Shown here piece by piece: positions 23,054-35,225 of a stretch of 64,000 nucleotides of DNA (position 1 is its first letter; each line of letters opens with the position of its first letter). Source of the stretch: Hymenoscyphus infarciens (taxonomy: Eukaryota > Ascomycota > Leotiomycetes > Helotiales > Helotiaceae); assembly GCA_001414345.1 (NCBI GenBank), contig LLCB01000160.1:62001-126000 (forward strand). Direction: 5' to 3'. Under the pieces are notes generated by a model. The model ran no database searches, was not told where the DNA came from, and saw only the letters and a program-made list of their open reading frames with translations. The translations under genes and the position numbers were made by a program.

Positions 23054-24078
23054 ATGGCTTTTCAAACTATCAAGACGGAGGCCAACGAGATCTTTGAGCA
23101 GTTTCATGATATCCTGGAGAAGAGTGACCTCTCCATCCCAACGTTCCTCGCTTTCGGCGCTACTCTACAGTGTTGCTCTTCCTTTGCTTTGGCTTGGATA
23201 TCGTCTTTTGAGGTCAACTGTTGCTTCACGCGAAGTTTTCCGGACGTCTCTCACGGATGTTGTGAGAAGAAAATGTACAACACAATTACCCGGTTCTTCG
23301 GGTGGTGTAGTCGTTTTTGTCTAAGGTGTACGACTCAATCAATTAGTTATCTCTATGGTATAAAAGAGGTGTTTTTGCTAGCAGAAATGGAAGTCCATTT
23401 GGAAAGCTTTCTCCCGGTACTACTTCACTGGATATTGTATTCAATGATATGGGGCGTGAAGCTGAGAAGAATAGCGAGAAATGGGGTTGTAAGCACTCAT
23501 CTCCTTCTTCGTCTCCGTTATTCTTTATTTTTCCAAACAAGCATTCTAAACTCTCCCAGTTCTTGGAAAAACAGCCACCCTAGCCGATACCTCTGAGACC
23601 GAAGGAACAACAACTTTCAGGATTTCATACTGGAGATCTGAACGGTCTCCACGAATTCGCCTCCTCAGCAGCTCATTGTCTTGGTCAGGATAATATTGAG
23701 AAGGGGAAATATCCGTATTTGGGTATTATGCATTTGTTATACCATGCACCCAAAGGTTCACACGAGTATCTATGGGAATTCTCGACGTTGGGGTCTAGGT
23801 GAGTTGGTTTGGTTCTGTGTATTGATCGTTAGGCACTGATTAAGATATAGGTGCCACCAAGTTTCCGGTGAAGGAGGAGAATGACGATTCGAAGCTTGAG
23901 GAAGTACTCGTACCAAATCAGAAAGGATCAAACATGTTCACACGGATGCGGAAGAGTCGGCGACGCCAAGAAGTGGCTGTGGACCTCTTTACTTGGTGGA
24001 ATGGTCTTGGAGACGATGTATGGGAGATGGTTATGTTTAGGGCAAAAGTGGTTCTTTGAAGTTGGTACAGAATTTTGA
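23054..24078 (+). pseudogene. Unrecognised, apparently broken gene
   Basis: An ATG at 23054 opens MAFQTIKTEANEIFEQFHDI, which continues in a different frame as a probable membrane segment (ALLYSVALPLLWLGYRLL) followed by a basic stretch. A third frame then gives GSPFGKLSPGTTSLDIVFND and, from about 23640, LNGLHEFASSAAHCLGQDN. Downstream, frames around 23860-24060 remain open but disagree. Frame changes without good splice sites suggest decay. No known domain was recognised, and an intact multi-intron gene cannot be excluded. Confidence 0.3.
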
Positions 24079-24789
24079 TGTATCCACGGGAGTTCTGGAA
24101 ATCACTTGCTGGAGTTGCACTTCTACGCAAACGTCATTCTTAGGTTGAGCAAGACCTGGTATACTGATTCACTAATAACTAAATCTACAGGAGATGTATA
24201 TGCATGACTTATGTATTAGGTAGATATGATTAGGTATGACACTCCGACTTTGTTGACTATTTTCTTGACCTTCTCGCAGGTCAATATTTGATGCACGATC
24301 TCAACATCAATATTGTCTTGAAATTTTTGAAGTTAGCCTATATGTAGAATATACTCAAAGTAACTTTACCTACAAACAAATGATATGCAAGCTTAAAATC
24401 CCATGGTGGAGCCATGCTATCTATATTATCCCTGGTGATGATCCCCGGAGAAGCAAGGACGGTGAACATGCCAAAAGAGAAATCCAAAAGAGAAGAAAAC
24501 GTTGCCCAATCTTGTGTTACAGGTATGAAATATATTGGCAAAAGAAACTCGAAAAGAGACGGAAACTGGTTCTGTACTGAGACGGATTGAACTCATCATG
24601 TTCTTCAAACATCACCTTTACTTATATGTAGATTTCCGTCTCTGATGGGTGGTCTCCTAATGGACAACAAAAGTGGCAGTAAATATTTCTCCATAATCCA
24701 AAGCATTAACTCATTTAGTCAGGATTATTGAAGTTGATTGTAGGTAAGTAAATTGTTCTAGGTTTCTCAAAGAATGGATTTGCTTCCGG

Positions 24790-24810
24790 CCAATCGGCTT
24801 CATGCCGATT
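24790..24810. promoter_or_regulatory. CCAAT box overlapping a 7-bp inverted repeat, upstream of aconitase
   Basis: CCAAT at 24790-24794 overlaps AATCGGC-TTCAT-GCCGATT (24792-24810), a perfect inverted repeat with a 5-nt spacer, about 120 bp before the aconitase start. In fungi, CCAAT boxes near Fe-S enzyme genes are often bound by the Hap complex together with HapX for iron-dependent repression. Applying that here is inference. Confidence 0.35.
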
Positions 24811-24925
24811 TTGCTGAGACCCGACGGTCCGACATCGCATCCCGCATCCCAGTTGTCGGATTTTTTCCCCAGACAAAGTTCGACTCCCCATCATTCTCTT
24901 CTCCGCATTTGTTCAAGCAGCAGCC

Positions 24926-27473
24926 ATGAGGGCCGGACTTCTGAACAGTAGCAGGTCTGCTATTAGGGTACGTCTTCTCTCCTCACCATGAATTGTGCTC
25001 TCAATTGACCCTGAACCCCAGAGTTCGCACCCTGCATACACATATACAAACATCCTCAGACCGCGATGCGCTCGAACTCTCGCAACAATCACGAATGCTC
25101 CCTCTCACGAATACAAGCCCGACATTGAGTCACGAACCCCTCCATATCCGAAGCTTTTGAAAAGGCTCGAAGAAGTTCGACGAGTCCTGGGCAACGAAAG
25201 GCAACTCACCCTCGCTGAGAAGATTCTCTATTCGCATTTGGACAACCCTGAGGAAGCGCTCCTTTCCAACACCGACAATGGGCTCAATATTCGAGGGAAT
25301 GCTACTCTTAAGCTCAAGCCCGATCGGGTGGCCATGCAGGATGCATCTGCGCAAATGGCATTGCTTCAATTCATGACCTGCAACCTCCCTTCAACTTCGG
25401 TCCCAGCCAGTATCCATTGCGACCATATGATTGTGGGAGAGCGGGGTGCGGATGTGGATCTGCCAGAATCTATCAAGGGAAACAAGGAGGTTTTCGACTT
25501 TTTGGAGTCTGCGGCCAAGAAATATGGCATCGAATTCTGGCCTCCCGGAGCAGGAATCATTCATCAAACCGTTTTGGAAAATTATTCAGCGCCGGGATTG
25601 ATGATGCTTGGAACAGACAGTCATACCCCCAACGCTGGTGGACTCGGAGCTATTGCAATTGGTGTCGGTGGTGCAGATGCTGTTGACGCTCTTGTGGATT
25701 TCCCATGGGAATTGAAAGCTCCCAAAGTTCTGGGGGTTCGACTCGAGGGACAATTGAGTGGTTGGGCATCGCCAAAGGACGTTATTCTCTATCTTGCCGG
25801 AAAATTGACTGTTCGTGGTGGCACTGGATTTATCATTGAGTACCATGGACCTGGTGTTGAAACTCTCAGTTGTACGGGTATGGCTACGATATGTAATATG
25901 GGAGCAGAAGTTGGTGCTACCACATCCATCTTCCCCTTCTCGTCGAGCCATATCCCATACCTTGACTCGACAGGCAGAGCTTCCGTAGCACTCCAAGCAC
26001 AAGCCATAGCGTCTGCTCCATCTATTCGAAACCTTCTCCGAGCTGATAGAAACGCTCACTATGACGAGCTCATCACAATTGATCTATCTACCCTTGAGCC
26101 ACATGTCAATGGGCCAAATACACCCGATTTATCAACGCCGCTTTCCAAATTTGCCAGTGCCGTAGCTAAGAATGACTGGCCCACGACTGTCTCTGCAGGA
26201 TTGATTGGAAGTTGTACAAACAGCTCCTATCAAGACATGGCTCGCGCTGAAGATCTTGTCAAACAAGCAACGGAAGCTGGTCTTACTCCAGTAAACGACT
26301 TCTTCGTGACTCCTGGCAGTGAACAGATCCGAGCTACTCTCGACCGCGATCAAACCCTCTCTACCTTTGAGAAGGCCGGTGGTGTCGTCCTTGCTAATGC
26401 ATGTGGTCCATGGTAAGATTATATCCTCTTGAGCAAGATTGATTTGACGCTAATATTGTGATAGTATCGGTCAATGGAAACGTACCGATGGTGTTTCCAA
26501 TGGAGACAAGAACGCCATTTTCACATCCTACAACCGAAATTTCCGTGGCCGAAATGATGGCAACCCAGACACCATGAACTTTCTCGCCAGTCCGGAAATT
26601 GTAACAGCAATGTCTTATGGTGGAAGCACAACTTTCAATCCCTTGACAGACAGTATCACCACGCCCTCCGGCAAGGAATTTCGATTTTCTCCACCAACTG
26701 GTGCCGAACTCCCACAAGGTGGTTTCGAAATTGGAAACCCGGATTTCCTCCCCACAGCAGGCGCTCCTTCTCCATCAACCCCCGTTATCGTTTCACCTAC
26801 ATCCGACCGCCTCGCTCTTCTCGAGCCTTTCTCTCCTTTCCCATCAGGCGACCTCTCCGGCCTTCGAGTCCTCTATAAGGTGACGGGAAAATGTACCACC
26901 GATACCATTTCCGCAGCTGGCCCATGGTTGAAATACAAAGGCCATCTCCCAAATATCAGTACCAACACCTTGATCGGGGCGACCAATGCTGCAACAGGAG
27001 AAGTCAACGTAGCATACGATACCGACGGATCCACATCCAGCATCCCTGACTTGGCCCAGAAATGGAAAGACGAAGGCATCGAATGGCTCGTCGTAGCAGA
27101 ACACAACTACGGCGAAGGCTCAGCTCGTGAACACGCTGCCTTACAACCTCGATATCTCGGTGGTCGTGTGATCTTGGCTAAATCATTCGCCCGTATCCAC
27201 GAAACGAATCTTAAGAAACAGGGTGTGGTGCCTCTTACGTTTGCTAATGAGAAGGATTATGATCTTATCACTGCTTGTGATGAGGTCGAGACGGTTGGAC
27301 TTTATGATGTGCTGAAGGCTGGGGGGAAGGGGAGTGTGAGTTTGAGGTTGAAGAAGAGGGCTACAGGGGAGGAGGTGGTTATTCAGACTAAGCATACGAT
27401 GAGTGAGGATCAGTGTAGCTTTGTGCTTGCGGGGAGTGCGTTGAATTTGTTGGCTAAGATGAAGAGAAATTGA
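24926..27473 (+). CDS. acoB: Mitochondrial aconitase paralogue, AcoB/Aco2 type
   Basis: This is an Fe-S dehydratase of the aconitase family, 813 aa. Exons are 24926-24967, 25022-26412 and 26465-27473 with 54- and 52-nt introns. Exon 1 (MRAGLLNSSRSAIR) plus the following Arg/Ser/Thr-rich stretch forms a mitochondrial targeting signal. Seen in order are the DSHTPNAGG substrate motif, GSCTNSSYQD carrying the first cluster Cys, and ACGPCIGQW carrying the other two (the latter spans the second intron). The C-terminal swivel domain has YGEGSAREHAALQPRYLGG. Sequence features such as RPRCARTLATI and FEIGNPDFLPTAG match the second, Aco2/AcoB-like paralogue rather than the main TCA-cycle enzyme. Yeast Aco2 acts on homocitrate in lysine synthesis; in moulds the role of AcoB is less clear. 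The gene appears fully intact. Confidence 0.93.
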
Positions 27474-29843
27474 GTGAGAGTGCTTTTGCTCTTATCTTTG
27501 TCTGTACTGTAAGTGTTTTAAGAAATGAGGGTTGGCGTTTTAAAAATGGAAGTAGATACCTTGATTATACTTAGTAGGGCCGTGATTTCTTTCAACTCAC
27601 CTAACCGTTCCTTTCTACTACAATACGAATTGAAGGTTCAGCGGTCGAGGCTGTGAAAGGCCCTTTTCGGGGCTGGAGAGTTGGGAGTTTATCCTTTACA
27701 AACTAGAAAGTTTGAGGGGGGTATGATGTGTCTTCTGTGCTACATGAATAAGGTGCAATCAAGACGAGATATTGAACATTGAACCCTTTTTCTACAACAC
27801 GACGGCTTTGGGGTGTCCTTGATATTGTAGTGGCTACGGCAGGGGCATTGTTGGTCAAGGAGGTACCTAGGTAGTAAACCCTTTCAACTTTCGTTGGTCG
27901 GCTACTGACAGGGCGGTATAATGCCAATGGAGAGAATTCCTTTGAGTGATTTGTAAACGAATATGGTTCCTGTACTTGAGTTGAGGCGTCTAATGCCGAT
28001 GATGGTTGTTTTATTGCACCGCCAGTTGATAAGACTGGTACTGAAGTCCTCCAGGTGTTCGGGCTCCCAATCTAGGTGTAGTATATGTATCATCAATAGT
28101 CTCTGTTTGTCCTGTCGCTTGTCTACGCGGCTTCAGAAAGTAATGTGATTGAATCAAATTTGGAAGGCATTAATTGTTGGTGCGAGGAGGATCTAGAATG
28201 ACTGGAAGCAATCTGTTAGGATGCTCGGAAGATTCAAGGAAGATACTTCCTCATGGTCGAATGGTAGAGTCACGAATAGCCATAAAGGGGAAGCCCCGGG
28301 ATATAGTAATCACCCATTTCTCACCACAGCTCACTGTTCATCCAGACCAAGAAAAAGGGGCTGGTTATGTTTATATATTCTTCCTTCATTTCCATTCTCA
28401 GCGTGCTTAAAGGGGGGGGGGAGGAAGATTATATATCTGGAGACCGTCTCCTCATTCTCATCCATTACCCCCCTAAAAGGCCCCCCCTCCTCCTCCTCAA
28501 TTTTCATCGACTGCCTAGGAGGTCCACAATCAACAACCCTTTTCTCCCTAGGACGAGAATCTTGTCGAAATCCTCGATGGCACTGTGGGAAAAGAAAGCA
28601 GCATAAAAGGTCCCCAAAAAAAAAAAGCTTGTATACCAAAAAACTAGGGGAAGAACCATGAACAAGGAAAGGTGGAAGCCGAAATAGGGGAGAGATGATA
28701 GAACATACCCAAGTGGATGCAAAATAACACCTAAGTACTCCGGGAGCATTAAACCCCTTTCTAATACTGCGCCAGATCCCCACCCAACGAAGCCAAATAA
28801 AAACCAACGAAAAATTTCCCATACTACTCCTGACATGTTTGTCTATCCGCTGCTCTCGCTTCAAAAAATGGTGCACTGTGAGGACTTCTCGACGACTTGT
28901 GCGCTAGGCCTTGAGGCGGCAGTGTGTTTGAGTTAGAATAAATTCAAGAGCTGGAAATATGGGGTATGTACATACTTGAATATTTCATCAAAACCATTCT
29001 TGAGAATGGATTACTATTTCTAGCTACGAGACGCAAGTTAAGGGGCTGAAGGGATTATTCCACTCCTTGTTTACGGCTGCAAGCAAGTAACTGGGTGGTT
29101 TCCGGGTAACTGGCAATGAGCAGTATTTCTGGCCCGTCAAATGCATGTTTATAGGAGGGTAGGTGTGCTGTTTTCAATTGTGCTAGATGATTATTGTGAC
29201 AAGCAAGAGAGAAACAAGGAAGTTACTTATAACAGTGTGGTTTTTAAAGCTTTATTCTACTCAACCAAAGCACGCCCGCCCCCCTCGGCAAATGCTTCAA
29301 GAATTACAAGATGGCCCCTGTTAAGGATGCGACAGGTTCTCCCAGTTCCTTCTTTTTATTAATCATTTGCACCTTCCGCCAGAGAAATAGCGCAGAACTC
29401 TTGCTCGCCAGGGGTGGGCAGTTCCTTTCTGGTACATTCTGGCCATGGCGACCCCGTTCTTAAGAATAGAATCACCTACCGCATGTCCGAAATACAGGAT
29501 TGCGTAGACCAATAACGAACCATCCCAACGAACGTTTAGATCATAGCCCGATCTATACGAACGATATTATCAATGAATAACCCTATGGCTTCCCCCATAT
29601 CGGATTAGACACCTAGGCACCGGAAATTTTTGAAGATGCCACACCATAACCTTCGCAATGCGTACGCAAGTAACGTGCCGAGTACAACAGATTTGTGTTC
29701 CGATACGAACACCATTAATAGCTCTAAATCTTTCTCTGTTGGTCATGATACTGCCCAACGATAAAATTCCTTTGACCGCATCTGAAAGTCGAGGTTACTT
29801 GTCACTTGACACTATCTCAAATCAGCATCACTTCAAGGAACAA
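27474..29843. other. Intergenic 2.4 kb, no supported gene
   Basis: The first part is the aconitase 3' region. Open frames on the minus strand at 27703-27927 and 28331-28876 (the latter with MSGVVWEIFRWFLFGFVGWG, hydrophobic) are not supported by splice structure or by any family I know. A poly-G run near 28411 and a C-rich stretch near 28470-28495 are low complexity. Confidence 0.4.
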
Positions 29844-31060
29844 TCATAAAAAGTACTTACAAGCCAAGGATAGTGGTCCTGGCAGCGCCCGAGATCTTCC
29901 TCTGGACTTCTGAAAAAAGCTTTGGATGTAATTTTGTACACATTTTCTGTTCACGCCTCGTCGAGTCATGTGGAAGAGGAACCTCTGAGGCGAGAGTGTG
30001 AATGGAGACTCAAGCAATGGATCGGTCGTATGATGGTCAGAATTGACTGGAGACTTCATGGGTGAAGGTGTTGTGTAGGTGCCAGGTGGAGATTCGACAT
30101 ACTTGACTTCGTCGTCTGCGTTGCCGACTGCATCCTCCTCAAAATAGGCTGCAAAGGTTGGCCCGGTGTTTTTCTCGATGCTTTGCATAACGCCACACTC
30201 CTCCATACGTCTCATGACCTTGTAACCTTGACCGCATCTGAAATTTCGAGGGGAGTTCTCTTTAGGCACTATCGAAGGATCCAAAGGGGTAATAATAAAA
30301 AGCCCTTGCCGGCTGGGAATAATGATCTTGGTAGCACAACCAATGACCATGTCTTCCTTGGACAATGAACCAAGTCTCTCATGGGCGTCCCTCCGTAATA
30401 CCAGTGTTATTGTGATTGGCAAAAATCGAGACCCAACACTATCGTTGTCCTCCCCACTGCTGGCATTCAGCTTAGCATATTTCCCCTCCATCATCTTCCT
30501 AACATTAGGCCAACGAATGACCCGAGAGTATACAGCACGGATCGATCTTCGTTAGAGAACAGGGGTTGCCCTGACTGGTTCATGAAGGTCCCAGCAGAAT
30601 TCAAAATGACCGGGAGCTTTGTAGCATGATCACAGATCAGGAGCTTATGGCTGGGTTCGATGAAATACGTGAAAGTAATCTCTTATGTGGTGTGGTAATA
30701 AACGTCTGAGGAGAGAAGGGGAGAGTGCGGAGCACTCGTAACTATCTACAGGTCCGCCACTAGTGTGGACACCCGCAACAAGCTTCTCGCCAATTCGAAT
30801 TTCGATTCCTGCGGAAGCATCATTATGGTCTTGAGTAATGGCGATCCAATCTCTTATAGAGAGCCGCCGACTCTTTTCTTCAATCTTGGTTCGTGAATAT
30901 GAGTTGAAGTTGTTCTTGACACGCTCATGGGCCTCAAAATCGATGGAAATAATTTTTACTGGGAGAACACCCCAAATGCTTTTGGTGGGGAATTTGAAGT
31001 TCCAGGCTCTACGTTGATTATCGCGCTGATAGTGCTTTCATCTGGCTTTTTGAGGATAGG
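29844..31060 (-). pseudogene. Member of an unrecognised degenerate gene family, copy 1
   Basis: On the minus strand, coding-like sequence runs from IISIDFEAHERVKNNFNSYS (about 30955) through AGIEIRIGEKLVAGVHTSGG to a likely intron, then EITFTYFIEPSHKLLICDHA and SGQPLFSNEDRSVLYTLGSF. After a possible 50-nt intron comes a 216-residue frame ending at 29844 with SPFTLSPQRFLFHMTRRG. A TAA interrupts the second exon. The block shares FEA(H/Y)ERV(K/R)NNF with the copy at 31433-32760, so the two are paralogues. I recognise no known domain. Confidence 0.4.
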
Positions 31061-31432
31061 CTAGTCTCGTATGCACCACTGCTACTTCGCTTGAGGCCCT
31101 TGATAGAAACGAGGTTCTCCTTGACCTTTGGGCTCAAGGCATGAAGCTGCTGTTGGGATCACCAATTGGAGAACATGAAAGTTTGCTGCCGACTGTGGAC
31201 CCCACGGGTTTAATGCTGGGCTGTTTGGTGGGGGTACATGAAGGTCCACGTGCGGCCTGAATGGGCTCTAATTTACCGTCTTTCTTGGTTCTGAGTTGGA
31301 AAAGCAGCCTCTCCTCCTTTCTTTCTCCTTTTTCAAGGAGAAGCTTGTTCAAAGTACGTGTATCGGATATATGTGACTGATGGGGGTACTTGAATGTCCA
31401 AGTTCTGTCTTCAGTAGTGCGAATGGGGAGCT

Positions 31433-32760
31433 TTAGTTTGCTTTCTTGCTAGATGCTGAATTGGACGAACAGCGGTTTATCTTCGAGTGTGGAAGGATGC
31501 TCAAGGTACGTGTATCGAATGTATAGGATGGCATCTGAGTCAAATATGCTACCACCGGCAGATGGTCAATGCCAACAATATCTCGGCAGGGTCGGACAGC
31601 GATCGAGATATGGAAGGGATGCGAAACCAAATAGTGCAATCTCCCCCTCACCAATGATTTGCCTTTGTGCTTCAAGCTTCTCATGGGATAGACGCCCTTT
31701 CTGGACAGGGTTCGCTTGATGATCTTGGTGGGCGAGTAGGACTCTAAGGGTGGTTTCAATGGCAGTACTGGCTGGAGATCCCTCTTCTTGAGGGAGAGCA
31801 GCAATGCGATAAAAGGTTCGTTGCTCGACACGAACAGAGTTGTAGAATACTCCTTGGTGTATGATGACGCTATCCTTCAACTTCTTATAAAACCGAACAG
31901 TGAAGTATAGGAAAGGGGGTGGTCTCGAGAGAATCAGAGTATTACCATTGTGGATGGTAGGAAGTCGGGTTGATACTGTTAAGCGTGTGTTGTACTGAAC
32001 GAGCCGAGCACTAGGCGAGCTAGAGGACGAATGCATAAGAGGAGCGGGGGAGCCACCTGGAATGAATGCTGGTGTATTAGCATTGACTGGTCCTGGTGGA
32101 GAACGAGATGGCGATGGCATCGGGACAAATGCTGCTATGTATGCGTTGAAACCAAAAGCAGGTGTTTGTAAGAAGTGGTTAGGGGTAGCAGGGACCACGA
32201 CGTTACCGTTCAAACCGGCCGATGGTGTTCGCAAGAAATGTCTAGGGAGCCCGGGGACGACAAAGTTTCTAACGTCGCCAACGATGCGATATTGGGTTCC
32301 AACGTTGTACTGCTTGTAATTAAGGGCAGGTTTCAATTAATAGAGTTCCAAGGCTTGTCGTTCACGTGGATCCTTCCAATTAGACCGTCGATGGTGGTTC
32401 CGGTGAAGTTATTCCTGACACGCTCATAGGCTTCAAAATTGATGGAGATGCTTTTTCAGCGTTGGAGATCCAATCTCCCATGTGGACTTTCCAGCCTTTT
32501 CTTGGGCTCGAGCAACGATTCGAACTTCAATAGAAGTCTTCTCTATCTCTCTCTGGCCAGATGGGGCCTTGTCGTGGTCCCCAGTGAAGTCAACCACGAG
32601 CTGCTTTAGACGGCGGTTGAATATTTGTTTTCGCCATTTGTCGGCATTGGAAATATCTTTTGCGGAATTCCAATCGAAGTCCGAGCATCTCTTCCTCTTC
32701 TCAAGACTACACATGTTCAAGGTACGTGTATCGAATGCCATCAGCAAAGCAGCCACGATA
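31433..32760 (-). pseudogene. Member of the same unrecognised family, copy 2, with frameshifts
   Basis: Minus-strand segments in order are: a Lys/Arg-rich frame from 32756 (SLEKRKRCSDFDWNSAKDI), IEVRIVARAQEKAGKSTWEI, then in another frame ISINFEAYERVRNNFTGTTI and RIHVNDKPWNSIN. A one-base shift leads into a 256-residue frame ending at 31566. That part has two near-repeats (VVPGLPRHFLRTPSAGLNGN and a related VVPATPNHFLQTP stretch) and a Ser/Pro-rich linker. A further open segment near 31440-31560 reads YIRYTYLEHPSTLEDKPLF. Changes of frame without splice signals argue for a pseudogene. Confidence 0.4.
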
Positions 32761-32849
32761 TCAGCATTGCCATCTCAATGATCCTTGTTGTTGTTTGTAT
32801 CCGCCCCTGCATTCACAAACCGTAGATCATGCAACGAATTTTCTTTGAG

Positions 32850-33480
32850 AAAGATCTGAACAAGCTAAACTCAACAGCAGGATCAGACTTGTCAAATCTT
32901 TCAAAAGTTCCAGTCTGAGGAGAGACGATGAAACTAGAGTGTGACTGGGAGGTTCTCACCCTCCACAATAGGCAGTAAGTTCGAAGTACTGCCTGGATTC
33001 AAGGGTTTCCTTGGGGCCTGCAACAGGAGCTCAAGTATGACATCTTGCCAACACCGGCTTAGTTCCAAGGTGGATAATAGGAGGAGAATGAATTGGATCA
33101 TTTGTCTTGACCATGCTTCTCGTGGGGATCCGTGCTGCTTCGGTCGATTCAGACCAAGGTCTCCTTAATCCTGGAAGTGCTGAAGTTTCGCTTGAGGTTG
33201 CGGCCTTTGTGGGAAAGAGATCGCTTGATGTTTGAGATGGGACCCAATCTTAGTCTGCAAGATCTTGAAAACGAACCAGGAACAAATGGCGAATGAAGAC
33301 TACCAGAACTCGGTGCGCAACATTCGGGCCATCGTATAGGTACTTGAAGGGCACAGTCTTTCCATCCGGCTCCGACACAACCATTCCCTGAAGCTTCGTC
33401 AATACCTTAATGTTCAGTCGAAGATCGGTAGGTAGATCAGGTTACCCACATTAGGTAGAGTAGTGGTATCCATACGAAAA
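32850..33480 (-). pseudogene. N-terminal fragments probably belonging to the same family
   Basis: Minus-strand frames show DGKTVPFKYLYDGPNVAHRV at about 33360, a Ser/Thr/Pro-rich stretch (SETSALPGLRRPWSESTEAA) and, near 32900, TGTFERFDKSDPAVEFSLFR. Frames change and stops intervene. The order suggests these are the upstream exons of the 31433-32760 copy, but joins cannot be proved. Confidence 0.3.
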
Positions 33481-33907
33481 GCGCTGAGATTGCATGGTGT
33501 TGGATTCAAAGGTCAGGGTTGGACAGACCCGGGATCCTCAAATGGCCCAGCCACCTGTTTCCGCCTCCTACGTCCGTATTTTCTGCCTTTTGGCCATTCC
33601 AGCTTGATTCCAGCAAGGATTGTAGGAGGAAAAAGAATCCGATGATCGATTTTCGGGAGCTACTTGAAGAAACAGACATCAGCGATACCTCCAACGAAGC
33701 TCATGTGCGAAGTTTACATACCGTCTGGGCGACCAGTGGTTCAATATCTGGCCTCTCCATGAGTGGTCACATTAACTTTGCCGATACTGTTGTAAATGGA
33801 TACCATGTTTGTGAGATTGGCATATTCCTAGTTTCCAGCAAGGACCGCGTACTGGAGTGTGTTAATTGTTCCACGGTGAAAACTCGATTAAAAGGGGGCT
33901 TTTTCTA

Positions 33908-34195
33908 TCAAAGATTACCCCGGATCCTCTTTCGAAAAATCGGAGTTTGAAAGTGTGGTTGGTTGTATGAAGGTCTAGGCTTGGTGGAAGCGGCGCCAGC
34001 TGCTCCTTGGCCGCTGGTTGAATAGAAGGGAACGTTGTGCTTCTCCTTTAGAACCGAGATGCGGGTTTGGACTGATCGAGGATTGTCGTAACCAAGGGCG
34101 GCTGCAACTCCGGATTTTCTCGACACTTCGAGGTTGTTTGTAGACCGGAGCTGGGGCTTGAATATAGGTCGATGAGCCGGCGAAGTATGCTTTAT
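33908..34195 (-). CDS. Exon of an unrecognised gene with a helix-turn-helix-like segment
   Basis: After a TTTTTAG acceptor at 34196, one frame stays open to the stop at 33908: it starts IKHTSPAHRPIFKPQLRSTN, then SRKSGVAAALGYDNPRSVQT followed by RISVLKEKHN. The AAxLGYxNxRSVxxRxxxLKxKY-like pattern resembles small Myb/HTH-like proteins common in fungi. The upstream exon was not identified. The overlapping frame is also partly open, so the exon call is tentative. Confidence 0.35.
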   Translation of the reverse strand: MKHTSPAHRPIFKPQLRSTNNLEVSRKSGVAAALGYDNPRSVQTRISVLKEKHNVPFYSTSGQGAAGAASTKPRPSYNQPHFQTPIFRKRIRGNL

Positions 34196-34508
34196 CTAAA
34201 AAGGGCAACATGAATAGAAGAGACTCGACAACCGAATAAAAGACTATTGGGGGGGAAAAAGTAAGTGATACACCCAACGAGGTTTGGTTTTGAAGCGTGA
34301 CTTACCAAATACACCAGCAAAGGAAATCAAACCAAACACCAGAGAAGGATACCTGAAGACCGCATGTGTGTAGCGCCGCAGCAACCACAACTTTAAACCT
34401 CAGAACAACATGGGTCTTCAGGGCCCTCCCCTGGAAGCACCCTCCAACTCCAACCAGAATTGTTGACTGGAGATGCTGGCTCTCCAGGCATCGTATCTGG
34501 TTCAAGCA

Positions 34509-34877
34509 TTACAAGCACCACACATCTCCTTTCGCCATGGCAGCGCGGTCCTTGAGTCTGTCAAGGGCTTTGGCGAGGAGCTCGGGGGAAGCCGAGATCC
34601 AGGCCTTCCAGATATTGACTTGGGTCGTAGTTTGATGGTGGGAGCGTTTTATCTCATTCCATACTCTCTGGGAGAGGTTAGATGCTTCTTTATTGAGGAG
34701 AGGGGAGGAAGCGCTTACGGCGACATCGCAACGCTGCAAGCCAAGGTCCCTTGCGAGAGCTATGCGCCCCTCTGCATCGAGGAATGGGTTGAGATAGTAG
34801 TCCTTACGGACTGCTCTGTATCGCAGGGAAAGCGGTTGGCTGGTGGCCCTGGCGCTGGCGCTGGGTGTGGCAGACAT
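34509..34877 (-). CDS. Small homeodomain-like family protein, member A
   Basis: Exons are 34719-34877 and 34509-34667 with a 51-nt intron (GTAAGC...CAG, phase 0), giving 105 aa. Exon 1 has the family core YRAVRKDYYLNPFLDAEGRI, then LARDLGLQRCDVA. Exon 2 starts RVWNEIKRSHHQ and continues as a second helical unit ending ALDRLKDRAAMAKGDVWCL. The order helix - (L/V)(Y/F)x3PF - helix - LG turn - W-containing helix resembles a shortened homeodomain, so DNA binding is a reasonable but unproven guess. It shares architecture and intron position with six other loci up to 51.1 kb. No third exon was found for this member. Confidence 0.6.
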   Translation of the reverse strand: MSATPSASARATSQPLSLRYRAVRKDYYLNPFLDAEGRIALARDLGLQRCDVAVSASSPLLNKEASNLSQRVWNEIKRSHHQTTTQVNIWKAWISASPELLAKALDRLKDRAAMAKGDVWCL

Positions 34878-35225
34878 TTTTGGGGGTTGGAGGAGATTTC
34901 AGGATGGAGGAGCAGGTGTTGAGATTTTTTTCTCTCAAATGGTAGTAAAAGGCGTGTTGTGGCGATGCCTGACAAATCTTGGGTTGTTATGTGCGTGCGC
35001 CCGCAGACGCGCTAGTTCTCAAACGGGAATAGTCTGAAATCCACTGCTACGACCACGCACCACCTTGATGATGCAATCAACGTGCCGCTTTGTTTGAATG
35101 GGACTTAAATGCATAATTATTGTGTGTTTTTTGGTGGGATTCGCAACGTCTTCAAAATTCGGCTATTAAAGGGGAAAGCCTCCTGAGAATAGCCGACACG
35201 TGATGGACAGAGTTTAAACTTTCAT

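Noticed and set aside
28331..28876. Hydrophobic minus-strand ORF of 181 codons
   Set aside because: Two minus-strand frames are open at once, the second being 28504-28836. Neither has a recognisable domain or good splice structure, and the poly-G tract lies inside.
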